Shown here in pieces: positions 9,974 through 19,021 of a DNA stretch of 64,000 bases (its first letter is position 1; each line of letters begins with the position of its first letter). Below the pieces are notes generated by a model. It was not told where the DNA came from. It did no database searches and saw only the letters and a program-made list of their open reading frames with translations. The position numbers were made by a program, and so were the translations under genes. The stretch comes from Erysipelotrichales bacterium (GTDB lineage Bacteria; Bacillota_I; Bacilli_A; RFN20; CAG-826), in assembly GCA_022508525.1 (NCBI GenBank), contig JAFLVA010000001.1, positions 26,879 to 90,878 on the forward strand, given 5' to 3'.

Positions 9974-10705
9974 ATGAAAACAAAAAAATTCAAACAAAAA
10001 CGAAAAGCGTGGTATCGCGGATTAAAGCATATTTTAAAAATAAGATATAAAAAATCGCAATTTATATATTTGGGAGAAAAACCAACAAATAACGCTATTA
10101 TTTTAAGTAATCATGTTGGTACTGATGCACCTCTTACTCTAGAGATTTATGCTGACTTTCCAATTCGCTTTTGGGGCACAAATGAAATGAATTCTGGCTT
10201 AAAAAAGATGTATAAATATCAAGCAGATGTTTATTATCATCTCAAAAAAGGATGGAATTTGCATTTATCCCGTTTATTTTGCTTGCTCGCAAGTCCACTT
10301 ACAAATATTTTTTATAAAGGATTAAATTTGATTTCCACCTATCAAGATACTCGTTTTAGAAAAACTCTTGACGAATCTCTTGTAGCAATAAAAGATAACG
10401 GAGAAAATATTGTTATTTTTCCTGAAGATAGCACGGATGGTTATTGCGATGAACTTAAAGCATTTTATGCGGGATTTGTACTACTTGCCGAAAAATGTAT
10501 GAAAAATGGAATTGATGTATCAATTTATGCAACTTATTTTAAGAAGAAAGAACATCAATATATATTTGATGCTCCAGCTAAATATAGTGAACTTAAAGCT
10601 CAATTTGGTGATCGAGCTGCAATAGCTGAACACTTATGTATGCGTAGCAATATAATAGGTAAAATGGAATTTGAAAAAACCAAAGATAAAAAAAGAAAAA
10701 GATAA
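9974..10705 (+). CDS. Lysophospholipid (1-acylglycerol-3-phosphate) acyltransferase family protein
   Basis: 243 aa with acyltransferase-type motifs: SNHVGTDAPL near residue 42, which corresponds to the catalytic HxxxxD block (here His and Asp are three residues apart), and FPEDSTDGY around residue 155 in place of the common FPEGTR block. Such proteins transfer an acyl chain to lysophosphatidate at the inner membrane face. The N-terminus is strongly basic (KTKKFKQKRKAW), suiting membrane-surface association. It stands alone between its own promoter and terminator. Substrate is inferred from family only; the divergent motif spacing leaves room for another acyl acceptor. Confidence 0.75.
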   Translation: MKTKKFKQKRKAWYRGLKHILKIRYKKSQFIYLGEKPTNNAIILSNHVGTDAPLTLEIYADFPIRFWGTNEMNSGLKKMYKYQADVYYHLKKGWNLHLSRLFCLLASPLTNIFYKGLNLISTYQDTRFRKTLDESLVAIKDNGENIVIFPEDSTDGYCDELKAFYAGFVLLAEKCMKNGIDVSIYATYFKKKEHQYIFDAPAKYSELKAQFGDRAAIAEHLCMRSNIIGKMEFEKTKDKKRKR

Positions 10706-10733
10706 ATATTTTTTGAAAACTAATTAGCGCAAA

Positions 10734-10766
10734 AAAACGAACCAAGATATAAGAATGGTTCGTTTT
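10734..10766 (+). terminator. Terminator between convergent genes
   Basis: 11-bp perfect inverted repeat AAAACGAACCA / TGGTTCGTTTT with an 11-nt loop; A run on one side and T run on the other, so it may work in both directions. Confidence 0.75.
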
Positions 10767-10841
10767 AATTTTAAGTTTGTTTTGTTGATTTAACTTTTGT
10801 ATAAACTTTTAAAATAAGTAATTAATAATGTGTCGAAGTTA

Positions 10842-11201
10842 TTAAATAATCATTATAATTAAAATAACAATCATGACAATTATAAATGCAAAAAACAATG
10901 AAAATCCTGCTCTAAAATTATTCATCAAAAAGTTGTAATTAATTTTATTGCCTTTTTCGCATTGTACACTAGGACCAGCAAATTTGCCTTTATCGGTTAT
11001 TAAAATATAATCTCCATCTAGATCAATTATATTAATTCCATTGAGAACTGTACGTTGTATATTATTAAACGTCACTATTGTTCCTTGTGGAAGGCATGGA
11101 TATTCTTGTCCATCATAAAATGCGACAAAAGTGTTTGATTGTCTTTTTAAAGAAAATTCTTTGGTTTTGTTTGGTGTTTCTAATGTGAATTTTGTTTTCA
11201 T
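10842..11201 (-). CDS. Hypothetical protein with C-terminal membrane anchor
   Basis: 119 aa. The first 85 residues are a polar, beta-rich region with no recognised motif, followed by a single strongly hydrophobic segment (FSLFFAFIIVMIVILIIMII) that runs to the very end. This layout is that of a tail-anchored membrane protein. A good ribosome site (AGGAGGATAACT before the ATG) supports the start. It lies 10 nt downstream of the XRE regulator gene on the same strand, so the two are likely co-transcribed. Function unknown. Confidence 0.6.
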   Translation of the reverse strand: MKTKFTLETPNKTKEFSLKRQSNTFVAFYDGQEYPCLPQGTIVTFNNIQRTVLNGINIIDLDGDYILITDKGKFAGPSVQCEKGNKINYNFLMNNFRAGFSLFFAFIIVMIVILIIMII

Positions 11202-11211
11202 AGTTATCCTC

Positions 11212-11961
11212 CTAATATATTAAATTTTGTTCTGCTTTATGATAAAGGACATTGGCGATGCAGGCACCAATTCCTAAAAGCATATAAACGAATAAGAAAA
11301 CGGAATAATAAGCAATCATTCCTTGTAAATCTACAGTGTCCATGAATATTATAATAGCAATCATAAACCACATAGCAGCAACCAAGTTTACGGGAGCAAT
11401 TAGTTTTAACCATTTTGCATATGCTTCATGTTGAATAAGTACATGATGCTTTATTTTGATTATAGTTCTTATATAATTTACAGAACCTATTATATTAACA
11501 ATTGCTAAAATAATAACAACAATGATGGAAATTATATCTAATGGAACAATTAGTGTGATTAGTGATAAAAGACTTAAAATTGCACACACAAGATTATATA
11601 TTAAAAATGTCTTGGTTTGTTTGTCATCTCTTAAACGTGGAGCATGGTATCTAGCTCGTTGAGTTGTTTGTTTTGGCATTTCAATTTCGCTTTTATCATC
11701 CGCAGTATTTTTATTATTTTCCTTGTTATTTTCAGACTTTGATAAATATTCAATCTCTTGTGAAAGGAGTTCTTCAATAGTCACCTTAAAATATTCGGAT
11801 ATTTTCATTAATGTTTTAATATCTGGTAATGAACGTGCGGTTTCCCATTTAGACACTGCTTGAGATGTTACATTAAATATTGTCGCAATGTCATCTTGTT
11901 TTAATTGATGTAATTGACGTAAATATTTAAGATTTTTAGCAAAGCATTCTATATCTGTCAT
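11212..11961 (-). CDS. XRE-family regulator with C-terminal membrane domain
   Basis: An N-terminal HTH_3/XRE domain (residues about 6-65; NVTSQAVSKWETARSLPD is the recognition region) is followed by a polar linker and four predicted membrane segments, giving a membrane-bound regulator of about 249 aa. The frame opens at a GTG (11970) but that codon overlaps the Shine-Dalgarno GGAGGTG (11968-11974); the ATG at 11961 has correct spacing and is taken as the start. It forms a unit with the tail-anchored protein downstream, which suggests the two act together at the membrane. What it senses is unknown. Confidence 0.75.
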   Translation of the reverse strand: MTDIECFAKNLKYLRQLHQLKQDDIATIFNVTSQAVSKWETARSLPDIKTLMKISEYFKVTIEELLSQEIEYLSKSENNKENNKNTADDKSEIEMPKQTTQRARYHAPRLRDDKQTKTFLIYNLVCAILSLLSLITLIVPLDIISIIVVIILAIVNIIGSVNYIRTIIKIKHHVLIQHEAYAKWLKLIAPVNLVAAMWFMIAIIIFMDTVDLQGMIAYYSVFLFVYMLLGIGACIANVLYHKAEQNLIY

Positions 11962-11981
11962 TTGTTGCACCTCCTTATTTA

Positions 11982-12041
11982 ATCTTAAATAGAAGAGTTA
12001 AAAGAATCAACCAATAGTTGGTTGGTTTACCCAACTATTGG
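11982..12041 (-). promoter_or_regulatory. Promoter and inverted-repeat operator of the XRE gene
   Basis: On the minus strand TTGATT (12005-12010) and TAAGAT (11982-11987) form -35/-10 boxes with a 17-nt spacer. Directly upstream of the -35 lies an 11-bp perfect inverted repeat, CCAATAGTTGG (12011-12021) and CCAACTATTGG (12031-12041). The position suits an operator or activator site, possibly bound by the XRE protein itself. Confidence 0.55.
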
Positions 12042-12163
12042 TTGGTTTTGCGTAAAACACGCATATAAAGGGCTTTTTATCCTCGCAAACTTAGTATTAA
12101 TTTATGTGCTATAAAAAAAGTAATCTCTGATAGAAATTACTATTTTTATAATTATTTGAAATG

Positions 12164-13219
12164 TTATCTAGATTGTTTTAGACATTTTAATTTTTTTACT
12201 TCTTTAATAAACATAACAATAGTAGTAATTAAAACGCCTAAATTTATAATATGCATTAACAAACGATCAACTGGTAAAGCATCGAAGAAGTGCGAAATAC
12301 TATCTAAATCTACAAGCACTAATGTCATTGTAATAATAGAGTAAATAAACAAACCACTTGCTCCAACAAGCATAAGGATTTTGCTCCACAATTTGTCGCT
12401 ATAAGATAATACAAGACCACTTAAGAATATTATATACAAGACAAAACCATAGATAGTGGTGACACAAATTTCCGAAATGAGTACTAGCGTTAAAAATATA
12501 ACAAATCGAATTAATAAAGAAGTTTTTAAAGTATTTTTAACAATTAATGATTTATTCTCTTCATTAGTAGTGTCTTTGCTTTTCTTTATATAAGATAACA
12601 CTATTAAAGAAATAAATATTCCCATGTTAATAATCATTAAATAAAATGAAACTGCCAAAGTACTGGAATTTAAATTTGTTAAAAATAGACGCAAAACACC
12701 AAAAACTGAACCAGTAAAAATTATTGTCAAGGCTCCTAAACAAATATAACCAATCTTTTTAAAAATAGACTTATTTAAGAAAACTAAACTTGATCCACCA
12801 AATAAAATTAAAAGAAGCGGAATAACGAAATAAAGTTGCTTTGTTCCTAATGCAAATGATGATAATATCATATCAAATAAATAAGCATCATTATTGAAAT
12901 AAGTAGTTATATATTGATATTGTGGCACCGTTCTCCAAACAGGTACTAAATGGTTATAAGGAACATACCTGCATACATACACGGGCTGATATTGACCTAA
13001 AAACCATTGATATTGAAATCCACATTCTTGACGATATTCAAATCTCCACTCATAATCAAGTTGTTGTCTATACCAAACATTCATCGAAGTAATACTTTCT
13101 TTTACAAAAAGCATTGGGAAGATCATCGACACTATTGTAAATAGAAGACCCGCAAGTAATAGTATAAACATGATTTTGCTTAGTTTACTTTTAAATGTGT
13201 TTTTAAAAAATGCTCTCAT
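12164..13219 (-). CDS. Multipass membrane protein with aromatic-rich extracytoplasmic loop
   Basis: About 351 aa, not recognised. An N-terminal membrane segment is followed by an extracytoplasmic loop of about 85 residues unusually rich in Tyr, Gln and Trp (for example QLDYEWRFEYRQECGFQYQW) with two cysteines, then several further membrane segments. Two upstream in-frame starts exist (GTG 13228, ATG 13225), but AAAGGTG at the former positions serves as ribosome site for the ATG at 13219. It appears to be a single-gene unit downstream of a divergent region. Confidence 0.6.
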   Translation of the reverse strand: MRAFFKNTFKSKLSKIMFILLLAGLLFTIVSMIFPMLFVKESITSMNVWYRQQLDYEWRFEYRQECGFQYQWFLGQYQPVYVCRYVPYNHLVPVWRTVPQYQYITTYFNNDAYLFDMILSSFALGTKQLYFVIPLLLILFGGSSLVFLNKSIFKKIGYICLGALTIIFTGSVFGVLRLFLTNLNSSTLAVSFYLMIINMGIFISLIVLSYIKKSKDTTNEENKSLIVKNTLKTSLLIRFVIFLTLVLISEICVTTIYGFVLYIIFLSGLVLSYSDKLWSKILMLVGASGLFIYSIITMTLVLVDLDSISHFFDALPVDRLLMHIINLGVLITTIVMFIKEVKKLKCLKQSR

Positions 13220-13332
13220 TTTCATCACCTTTATATAAATTATAGTAAAATATCATTATAAAATAAAACACAATTATAAAAAGAATAACTATTTCAATTA
13301 GAAAGCCAATAGGATTATCATTTTTTATAAAT

Positions 13333-13372
13333 AAAAAAGTAGAATAGCATTACTTCAGTGATATTCTACTTT
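13333..13372 (-). terminator. Terminator for the GLUG-type surface protein gene
   Basis: 11-bp perfect inverted repeat AAAGTAGAATA / TATTCTACTTT; on the minus strand the second arm runs into six T (A run 13333-13338 on plus). Confidence 0.8.
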
Positions 13373-13402
13373 GTTTTATTGTATTTAATTAAAGATAATT
13401 AA

Positions 13403-14701
13403 TTACTCTGCTATTCTTTTTTTTGTAAAATAAGTGTAAGCGATAATGCTAGTTATAATAGATAAACCTAGAATAGAGAAGATAATTATTTCATTTTTAT
13501 GATTAGTAAATGGAAGCAATTTTGGACTAGAATTTGTAGATTCTAAGTGTTTGCTATCGTAAATAGTTTTAAGATACATTAGTCGATCATACATTCCACT
13601 TGATTTGAACAATTCTTTTTCGACATCGTTTAAGGATTCATATTCTTCTAATAATTCTGGTACACGTTCAATATCATCACAAATATTGAATGTAGAAGAA
13701 TAAAATTCTGTAACTCTTTCTGCCGCTTCCATTTCTGGAGTGCGATTGAGCGTACCATCTGCATTAAAGACATCACCGCCAAGTGATTCATTCATATCAT
13801 TGACTAAATCTTCCATACTGCTTTCTTCTTTATAGTTTGAAGAGTTATTAGTGCCACGTCCTTCAGATACTAAATTAGAATCATATGTATAACAATTTGA
13901 AACAGTACCACCATTTCCAGAGGTGACTAATCCGCCATTTCCAAGAGTGTTAGTAGGGCCATAAAATTTTACTTCAGTTTCTAAGAGAACACAATTTTCA
14001 ACTGTGGCATTTTTTGATGATAATGACTTTTGATACCCTGCTATACCACCAACAAATATTGATTGGTTGTTTGTGCCATAGATAGAACTATTCATAACTG
14101 TAATATTGGAAATTATACCTTCATTAAGTCCGGCAATGGCACCTACATATAAACCCGCATAACCTTTTGTAATAAAACCACTAGTATTATGCAAAACAGT
14201 GAATGAAATATTTGAAACAGCTAAATTGCAAATTGTGCCTTCGTTTGTGCCAACTAGTCCTACATAGTAAGAACCAAGATATGATTTATCTGCCATAAAA
14301 TAGTGATGTACATTAGATATATTGTGACCATTTCCGTTTAAAATTCCTGTAAATGTTTTAGATGTATCACCATATGCGATAAGTGGTGCAACAACACTGC
14401 TTGATTCAGTAATTGAAAAATCTAAATCTGTCATAAGTATATAATTCTTAGACCATGCGTCACTATTACTTGCAATATAGGCATATTCTGCTGCTGTAGT
14501 TATTGGAATATATTTATTTCCATCACTTAATGTAATTCCTTCTTCATCATAAATAGATGGCTTTGTAACTGTTGAACCATCCCAAATATCAGTTGTATTT
14601 TCAGCCTTGACCATTAATGGTTTAGTATTATTTTCTTGAAAAAGTGGATGTAATAAACATAATGCCAACACTGATAATGTAAATGTTGTTTTTATTTTCA
14701 T
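13403..14701 (-). CDS. Secreted/cell-surface protein with GLUG-like repeats and LPxT-like tail
   Basis: 432 aa. N-terminal signal peptide (MKIKTTFTLSVLALCLLHP), then a region resembling the GLUG adhesin-type repeats: FTGILNGNGHNISNV, YVGLVGTNEGTICNL, YVGAIAGLNEGIISNI, FVGGIAGYQ. The C-terminus has KLLPFTNH, a hydrophobic segment and KKRIAE, the layout of a sortase substrate but with Asn in place of Gly in the LPxTG position. The frame stays open upstream to 14833, but a strong promoter (14728-14755) and the AAAGGAGT site place the start at 14701. Likely a surface adhesin or matrix-binding protein. Confidence 0.7.
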   Translation of the reverse strand: MKIKTTFTLSVLALCLLHPLFQENNTKPLMVKAENTTDIWDGSTVTKPSIYDEEGITLSDGNKYIPITTAAEYAYIASNSDAWSKNYILMTDLDFSITESSSVVAPLIAYGDTSKTFTGILNGNGHNISNVHHYFMADKSYLGSYYVGLVGTNEGTICNLAVSNISFTVLHNTSGFITKGYAGLYVGAIAGLNEGIISNITVMNSSIYGTNNQSIFVGGIAGYQKSLSSKNATVENCVLLETEVKFYGPTNTLGNGGLVTSGNGGTVSNCYTYDSNLVSEGRGTNNSSNYKEESSMEDLVNDMNESLGGDVFNADGTLNRTPEMEAAERVTEFYSSTFNICDDIERVPELLEEYESLNDVEKELFKSSGMYDRLMYLKTIYDSKHLESTNSSPKLLPFTNHKNEIIIFSILGLSIITSIIAYTYFTKKRIAE

Positions 14702-14727
14702 TTTGATAATACTCCTTTGTCTTTGGT

Positions 14728-14755
14728 ATTCTAGCACACTTAAAATGTTTGTCAA
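14728..14755 (-). promoter_or_regulatory. Sigma-A-type promoter for the GLUG-type protein gene
   Basis: Minus-strand TTGACA (14750-14755), 16-nt spacer with TG one base before the -10, and TAGAAT (14728-14733). It lies just upstream of the chosen ATG, inside the longer open frame, and so argues for the shorter protein. Confidence 0.7.
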
Positions 14756-15015
14756 TAGAAGTAATATTTCAATCGTATATATTTGAATGATATATTTTTG
14801 ACTTTCTTTATAATTTTTATTTGAAATATTCATTTAGAAAATATAGATATAAATAAAGCAAAATTTAATTCAGTTATTATCAAAGGTATCAAGGTTATCA
14901 GCCAGTTGATATTCACGTATCATATATAAACATTATCGGATGATGGATAATATATTAAGAGCAATCTTTATTTGATAGTATTTTTGCGATATAATTATTA
15001 TCGAAGGTGAAATAT

Positions 15016-15891
15016 ATGAAAAAAATTAGTAAGATACTTGCTGTAGGACTGTTGACATTCACACTAACTTCATGCGGAAGCTCTGATAAAAAACGTCAAA
15101 AAGTAATGGATACATTTAATTCCCTTAAATATACAGATGCATATATCATTCAAACAAACGGATTATTATTTGTTGGTGAAAATATTATAAAAACATCAAA
15201 TATCAAATACGAAGACCAGAAATGTGAAATAATCACTCTAGAAAAAGATGGATTTTATTCCTATGCCTATAATGCAGAGGAAACTATGATTAACTTAGTT
15301 TATATGGATTATGACCTAAATAATGTAGAGTTAATTGATAGTATTGAAACTCCATATCGTATTAACCATGCTTTTAGAAATAATGATTGCTTTTACTTTA
15401 AAACAATACATTATGATTATGGTTATTCAAAGAGGTATTACATAACATATAACGCATCTACAAAAGAAAAAAGTTTTATTTACGACGAAGATTTGGGATT
15501 TGATGAATACGCAATAGATAACAATCGAATAAAAGATTATGAATACGAATTTCATGAAAATAGATCATTTGGAAAGGATAGCATTGACATAACTGATAAG
15601 AATACAAATATTACAAAAAAAGTGGATATGTCAGTGTTAAGCACATTTGAAGATGGGAAAAAAATCGAAAAGTGCGCCAAAATGAGCATATCTAGTAGAT
15701 TTGATATAGAAAACATATTCGAAAAAGATGGTGATTTTTACATCTTGAATCGCTATGTGTATGGTGGATTTCAATATACAGTATTTAATTATATATTAAA
15801 GTGGAATTTTGAAACGGAAAAGACAGAGGTGTATACTGCTATAGCATTCCCTGGATATCAAACTACGGCAAAGGATTTTTATATCTTATAA
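15016..15891 (+). CDS. Lipoprotein of unknown function
   Basis: 291 aa with a lipoprotein signal peptide: KKISKILAVGLLTFTLTSC, lipid-modified Cys about residue 20 followed by GSS. The remainder is soluble, rich in Tyr, Asp and Lys, with no motif recognised; the alternating pattern suggests a beta-rich fold. The frame opens at GTG 15007, but GAAGGTG there is the ribosome site for ATG 15016. The gene is alone between a divergent gene and its own terminator. Confidence 0.65.
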   Translation: MKKISKILAVGLLTFTLTSCGSSDKKRQKVMDTFNSLKYTDAYIIQTNGLLFVGENIIKTSNIKYEDQKCEIITLEKDGFYSYAYNAEETMINLVYMDYDLNNVELIDSIETPYRINHAFRNNDCFYFKTIHYDYGYSKRYYITYNASTKEKSFIYDEDLGFDEYAIDNNRIKDYEYEFHENRSFGKDSIDITDKNTNITKKVDMSVLSTFEDGKKIEKCAKMSISSRFDIENIFEKDGDFYILNRYVYGGFQYTVFNYILKWNFETEKTEVYTAIAFPGYQTTAKDFYIL

Positions 15892-15921
15892 AATATCTAT
15901 CAACGAAATTAAAAGTAAAAT

Positions 15922-15951
15922 AGTCGTCGTTTTGAAAAGCGACGGCTTTTT
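15922..15951 (+). terminator. Terminator after the lipoprotein gene
   Basis: 8-bp stem AGTCGTCG / CGACGGCT (one G-T), 10-nt loop and T run. Confidence 0.8.
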
Positions 15952-16024
15952 GTTTGTGTTGCATAGTTGCATTTTTAATTCAGTATAGCTTAATTTTTTC
16001 ATGCATGATTAAGTATGTGAAACA

Positions 16025-16053
16025 TTGAAAAAATGCTCGAAATTTGTCATAAT
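16025..16053 (+). promoter_or_regulatory. Promoter of the GNAT-DUF819 pair
   Basis: TTGAAA (16025-16030), 17-nt spacer, CATAAT (16048-16053) with an upstream TG in extended -10 position; 30 nt before the start codon. Confidence 0.6.
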
Positions 16054-16082
16054 ATCAAAAAATAAATGTAAAAGGAGTCATT

Positions 16083-17189
16083 ATGGAAGTAATCCGTTTA
16101 ACAACAAAAAAACAGTTAAAACAATTTATAAATATGGCGGATACTTTATACGCTGGTGATTCTTTTTATGTTCCATATATGAAAAATGATCTTTTAAAGA
16201 CACTAGAGAAACTTGTCATTAAAGATAAAACATATATTGCACTCTCTGTTGTTAGAGATGGATTATATATTGCACGTGTATTGTTTACAATTAGTTCTTC
16301 TAAACAACGAAAATTAGATCGTTGTGGTTTCTTTTCACATTTTGAATGCGTGAATGAGCAAGAAGTTGCAGATTTATTACTAAACGAAATGGCGAGAATA
16401 TTAAAAGAACAAGGTATCACTTACGTTGAAGGAACATATTTCCCTTTTGATCAAGACAATAGACGTGGTATTCAAGTGGCGGGTTTTGAAGATGAACCAA
16501 TGATTTTGACTTCTTATAACAAATCATATTATCAGACGCTTTTAGAAAAAAATGGTTTTCATAAAGACTTTGATACAATTTCATACAAAATGGAATATGA
16601 TAATTACGATTTAAAGAGAATAGAACCAACTGTGAATAAGGTAATGAAACGATTTGATTTATATATATCTTCGGCTGATTTTTCGTATCTTGATCGAGAA
16701 ATAGATGATGTACATACTGTAATTGAAAAAGCAACAAATGACATTATTTTTGATACTGCTCCAACAAGAGAAGATTTAGTAAGAATCGTTGCTGGCTGGA
16801 AAAGCTTCTTATGGCCGGATTTTATTTTTATTTGTCGAAGAAGAAAAGATAATCAACCTATTGGTGTATTGATGAGTGTTCCAAACTTTTATACTGTATT
16901 CCGAAAAATGAAAGGCAAAAGTAACATAATTGCTCTATTAAAGGCTCTATATTGGAAAAAACGTATCCGTTCAATTCGCACAATATTGCAATATGTTGTT
17001 CCTGAATATCAAAATCACGGTGTAAATTTTGCTTTGTATCATGCGTTTTATCTCGCATGTCAAAAGCGAGGTATTAATTATGTTGAAGCTGGAACGATTA
17101 TGGAAAATAATGTTGCGTCATGCTTTAATGTTGAAAAAGCTGGTGGAAAACGCAATAAAATATTCCGTATATATGGGAGGGAATTATGA
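16083..17189 (+). CDS. GNAT-fold acetyltransferase-like protein
   Basis: 368 aa. The sequence resembles large GNAT-like proteins of Firmicutes made of an N-terminal beta-rich module (residues about 1-150, with YVPYMKNDLLKTL and YVEGTYFPFDQDNRRG) and a C-terminal acetyltransferase module ending VNFALYHAFYLACQKRGINYVEAGTIMENN, where the family places its cofactor-site helices and the Asn that ends the fold. Substrate unknown. Good AAAAGGAG site. The stop overlaps the start of the DUF819 gene by 4 nt, so the two are coupled. Confidence 0.6.
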   Translation: MEVIRLTTKKQLKQFINMADTLYAGDSFYVPYMKNDLLKTLEKLVIKDKTYIALSVVRDGLYIARVLFTISSSKQRKLDRCGFFSHFECVNEQEVADLLLNEMARILKEQGITYVEGTYFPFDQDNRRGIQVAGFEDEPMILTSYNKSYYQTLLEKNGFHKDFDTISYKMEYDNYDLKRIEPTVNKVMKRFDLYISSADFSYLDREIDDVHTVIEKATNDIIFDTAPTREDLVRIVAGWKSFLWPDFIFICRRRKDNQPIGVLMSVPNFYTVFRKMKGKSNIIALLKALYWKKRIRSIRTILQYVVPEYQNHGVNFALYHAFYLACQKRGINYVEAGTIMENNVASCFNVEKAGGKRNKIFRIYGREL

Positions 17190-18370
17190 ACATTGTATTA
17201 AATATCCTTGCAATTCTATGCATTTTTGGTTTGCCATTTCCAATTGTGTATTTAACTAGACGTAATAAAATTATAGGTGCAATTGGTGCGATAGCGTGTT
17301 GTTATATTGTTGGTTTTATTTTCTCTACTATAGGTTTAACAGGCAAAACTTATGATAAGGACACCACAACAACTATTGCTTATGTCCTTGTTGCATTGTC
17401 AATACCTTTAATCTTATTTAGTATTGATCTTCGCTCTGTAAAACGACTTACTAAAGGAACAATTATTGGATACTCTCTTTGTATTGTTTCTGTTATTGCT
17501 GTATCGTGTGCAACATTTTTTATAACTAATAAATTTTTCCCAAATATTCCAGGTGCAAAGTTGTCAGCGATGATTGTTGGTCTTTATACTGGTGGTACAC
17601 CTAATATGAATGCAATTGGTGCCGCTATGAAAACGGACGGAGATATTCTTAGTGCTGCAAATGTAGCTGATACGGTTATTGGTGGCATTTATTTCTTATT
17701 GCTTATATCTATTGCACCCAAAGTATATCGCTTTATTTTAAATAGTCGACGTAAGAAACAAAATGTAGAAGTGTCTACTAAAGAAGAAATGTTAACTGAA
17801 GAAAAGAAAGATGATTATACATTTGGCTTTAAAGATAAGAAAAGCATTTTTAGTTTGATTGGATCTTTTGCTTTAGCAGTTGGATGTGTTGGGATTGGGG
17901 CATTACTTGAATTCATTGTGGAAGGCACTATCGGAAATAATTTATTATTTATCCTTCTTTCGGTATCAATACTCGGTGTGGTGTTTTCATTTATCAAACC
18001 AATTCGTCAAATCAAAGGTCAGTATACACTTGGTATGTATCTTATTTTAATGTTTTCACTGGCATTATCAATGAGTATAGATTGGTCGGTATTTATTTCA
18101 GACATTTTACCGATTTTTGCTTTCTTTGCTTGTGCTCAAGTTGGTGTTATTCTCTTACATATTCTACTTTGCAAAATATTTAGAGTTGATGGAGATACCG
18201 CAATTATTACATCTACCGCTGGAGTATATGGTCCACCATTTATTGCTCCTGTAGCTAAAGCTGCTAATCGTCAAGACCTTATCGCGCCAGGCGTTATATG
18301 TGGCGCACTAGGACTAGCTATAGGTACATTACTTGGAATTGGAATGGGACAAATATTTCTATTATTTTAA
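17186..18370 (+). CDS. DUF819 family integral membrane protein
   Basis: 394 aa, about ten hydrophobic segments. The family-like pattern GLYTGGTPNMNAIGAAM followed by DTVIGGIYFLLL in the first half, and TAGVYGPPFIAPVAKAANRQ in the second, gives the inverted-repeat look of a DUF819 (YjcL-type) carrier. A charged cytoplasmic loop of about 50 residues separates the halves. Members are poorly characterised transporters. Translationally coupled to the GNAT-like gene and followed by a terminator. Confidence 0.8.
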   Translation: MNIVLNILAILCIFGLPFPIVYLTRRNKIIGAIGAIACCYIVGFIFSTIGLTGKTYDKDTTTTIAYVLVALSIPLILFSIDLRSVKRLTKGTIIGYSLCIVSVIAVSCATFFITNKFFPNIPGAKLSAMIVGLYTGGTPNMNAIGAAMKTDGDILSAANVADTVIGGIYFLLLISIAPKVYRFILNSRRKKQNVEVSTKEEMLTEEKKDDYTFGFKDKKSIFSLIGSFALAVGCVGIGALLEFIVEGTIGNNLLFILLSVSILGVVFSFIKPIRQIKGQYTLGMYLILMFSLALSMSIDWSVFISDILPIFAFFACAQVGVILLHILLCKIFRVDGDTAIITSTAGVYGPPFIAPVAKAANRQDLIAPGVICGALGLAIGTLLGIGMGQIFLLF

Positions 18371-18435
18371 TTGATGATGACTAGTTATTAGTTATTTTTG
18401 TGTGAAATACTCTAAGCAATTAATAATATTTTTAT

Positions 18436-18462
18436 AAACTATACGCGAGTATAGTTTTTTTT
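18436..18462 (+). terminator. Terminator after the DUF819 gene
   Basis: Perfect 9-bp stem AAACTATAC / GTATAGTTT with a GCGA tetraloop and a T run. Confidence 0.85.
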
Positions 18463-18512
18463 ATAGTGATTTTTTTAACTTGCTAATGCGCAATAATATA
18501 AAGCACATAAAA

Positions 18513-18544
18513 TTGTTGACAAATCAACAAAACATATCTATTAT
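18513..18544 (+). promoter_or_regulatory. Promoter with overlapping operator for marR
   Basis: TTGACA (18516-18521), 17-nt spacer and TATTAT (18539-18544). A perfect inverted repeat TTGTTGA / TCAACAA (18513-18530, 4-nt centre) covers the -35 box. MarR-family proteins bind such short palindromes, so this is a good candidate for autorepression. Confidence 0.65.
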
Positions 18545-18562
18545 TTTATTGAGGTGTAGACT

Positions 18563-19021
18563 ATGGATACAAGATATGATGTATTTACAACATTAATTAG
18601 CAATATTGCTAAAAATTTACAAAAAATAAAAAAAATGGAAATGATTGAATTTGGTTTAAAAGGAAATCAAGTTCAGTGCCTATTTTACCTTGCAACTAAT
18701 ATAGAGGGAGTAAGCTCGACTAAACTTTGTAAATTATGTAATGAAGATAAAGGCGCTATGTCTAGAACGTTAAAAGAACTCGAATCAAAAAAACTAATTT
18801 TTATTGAAGAAAACGATTCAAAAAAGTACCGCAACCCTATTTGCTTGACAGAAGAAGGAAAAATGGTTTCTAGCAAAATTATAAATAAAATTGACACAAT
18901 GTTTAATGAAATTAGCAAAAATATTACTTTAGAACAAAGAGAGATATTTTATGATGTTTTAAATAAAATTGATTTTGAACTGGAGAATATTTGTAATAAA
19001 TATAGGAGTGAACATGATTAG
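18563..19021 (+). CDS. MarR-family transcriptional regulator
   Basis: 152 aa, normal for the family. Central winged helix: recognition region GVSSTKLCKLCNEDKGAMSRTLKELESKKLI, then the wing with YRNPICLTEEGK. N- and C-terminal helices would form the dimer interface. It overlaps the DegV gene by 8 nt, so it probably controls that gene. In Firmicutes a MarR protein (FabT type) beside fatty-acid genes often senses acyl chains; that role here is inference. Confidence 0.85.
   Translation: MDTRYDVFTTLISNIAKNLQKIKKMEMIEFGLKGNQVQCLFYLATNIEGVSSTKLCKLCNEDKGAMSRTLKELESKKLIFIEENDSKKYRNPICLTEEGKMVSSKIINKIDTMFNEISKNITLEQREIFYDVLNKIDFELENICNKYRSEHD

Noticed and set aside
14702-14833. N-terminal extension of the GLUG-type protein
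   Set aside because: The extension overlaps a strong promoter and would destroy the signal peptide; the ATG at 14701 has the proper ribosome site.
16417-16737. 106-codon minus-strand open frame
   Set aside because: Shadow of the GNAT-like gene, with no ribosome site or family resemblance.
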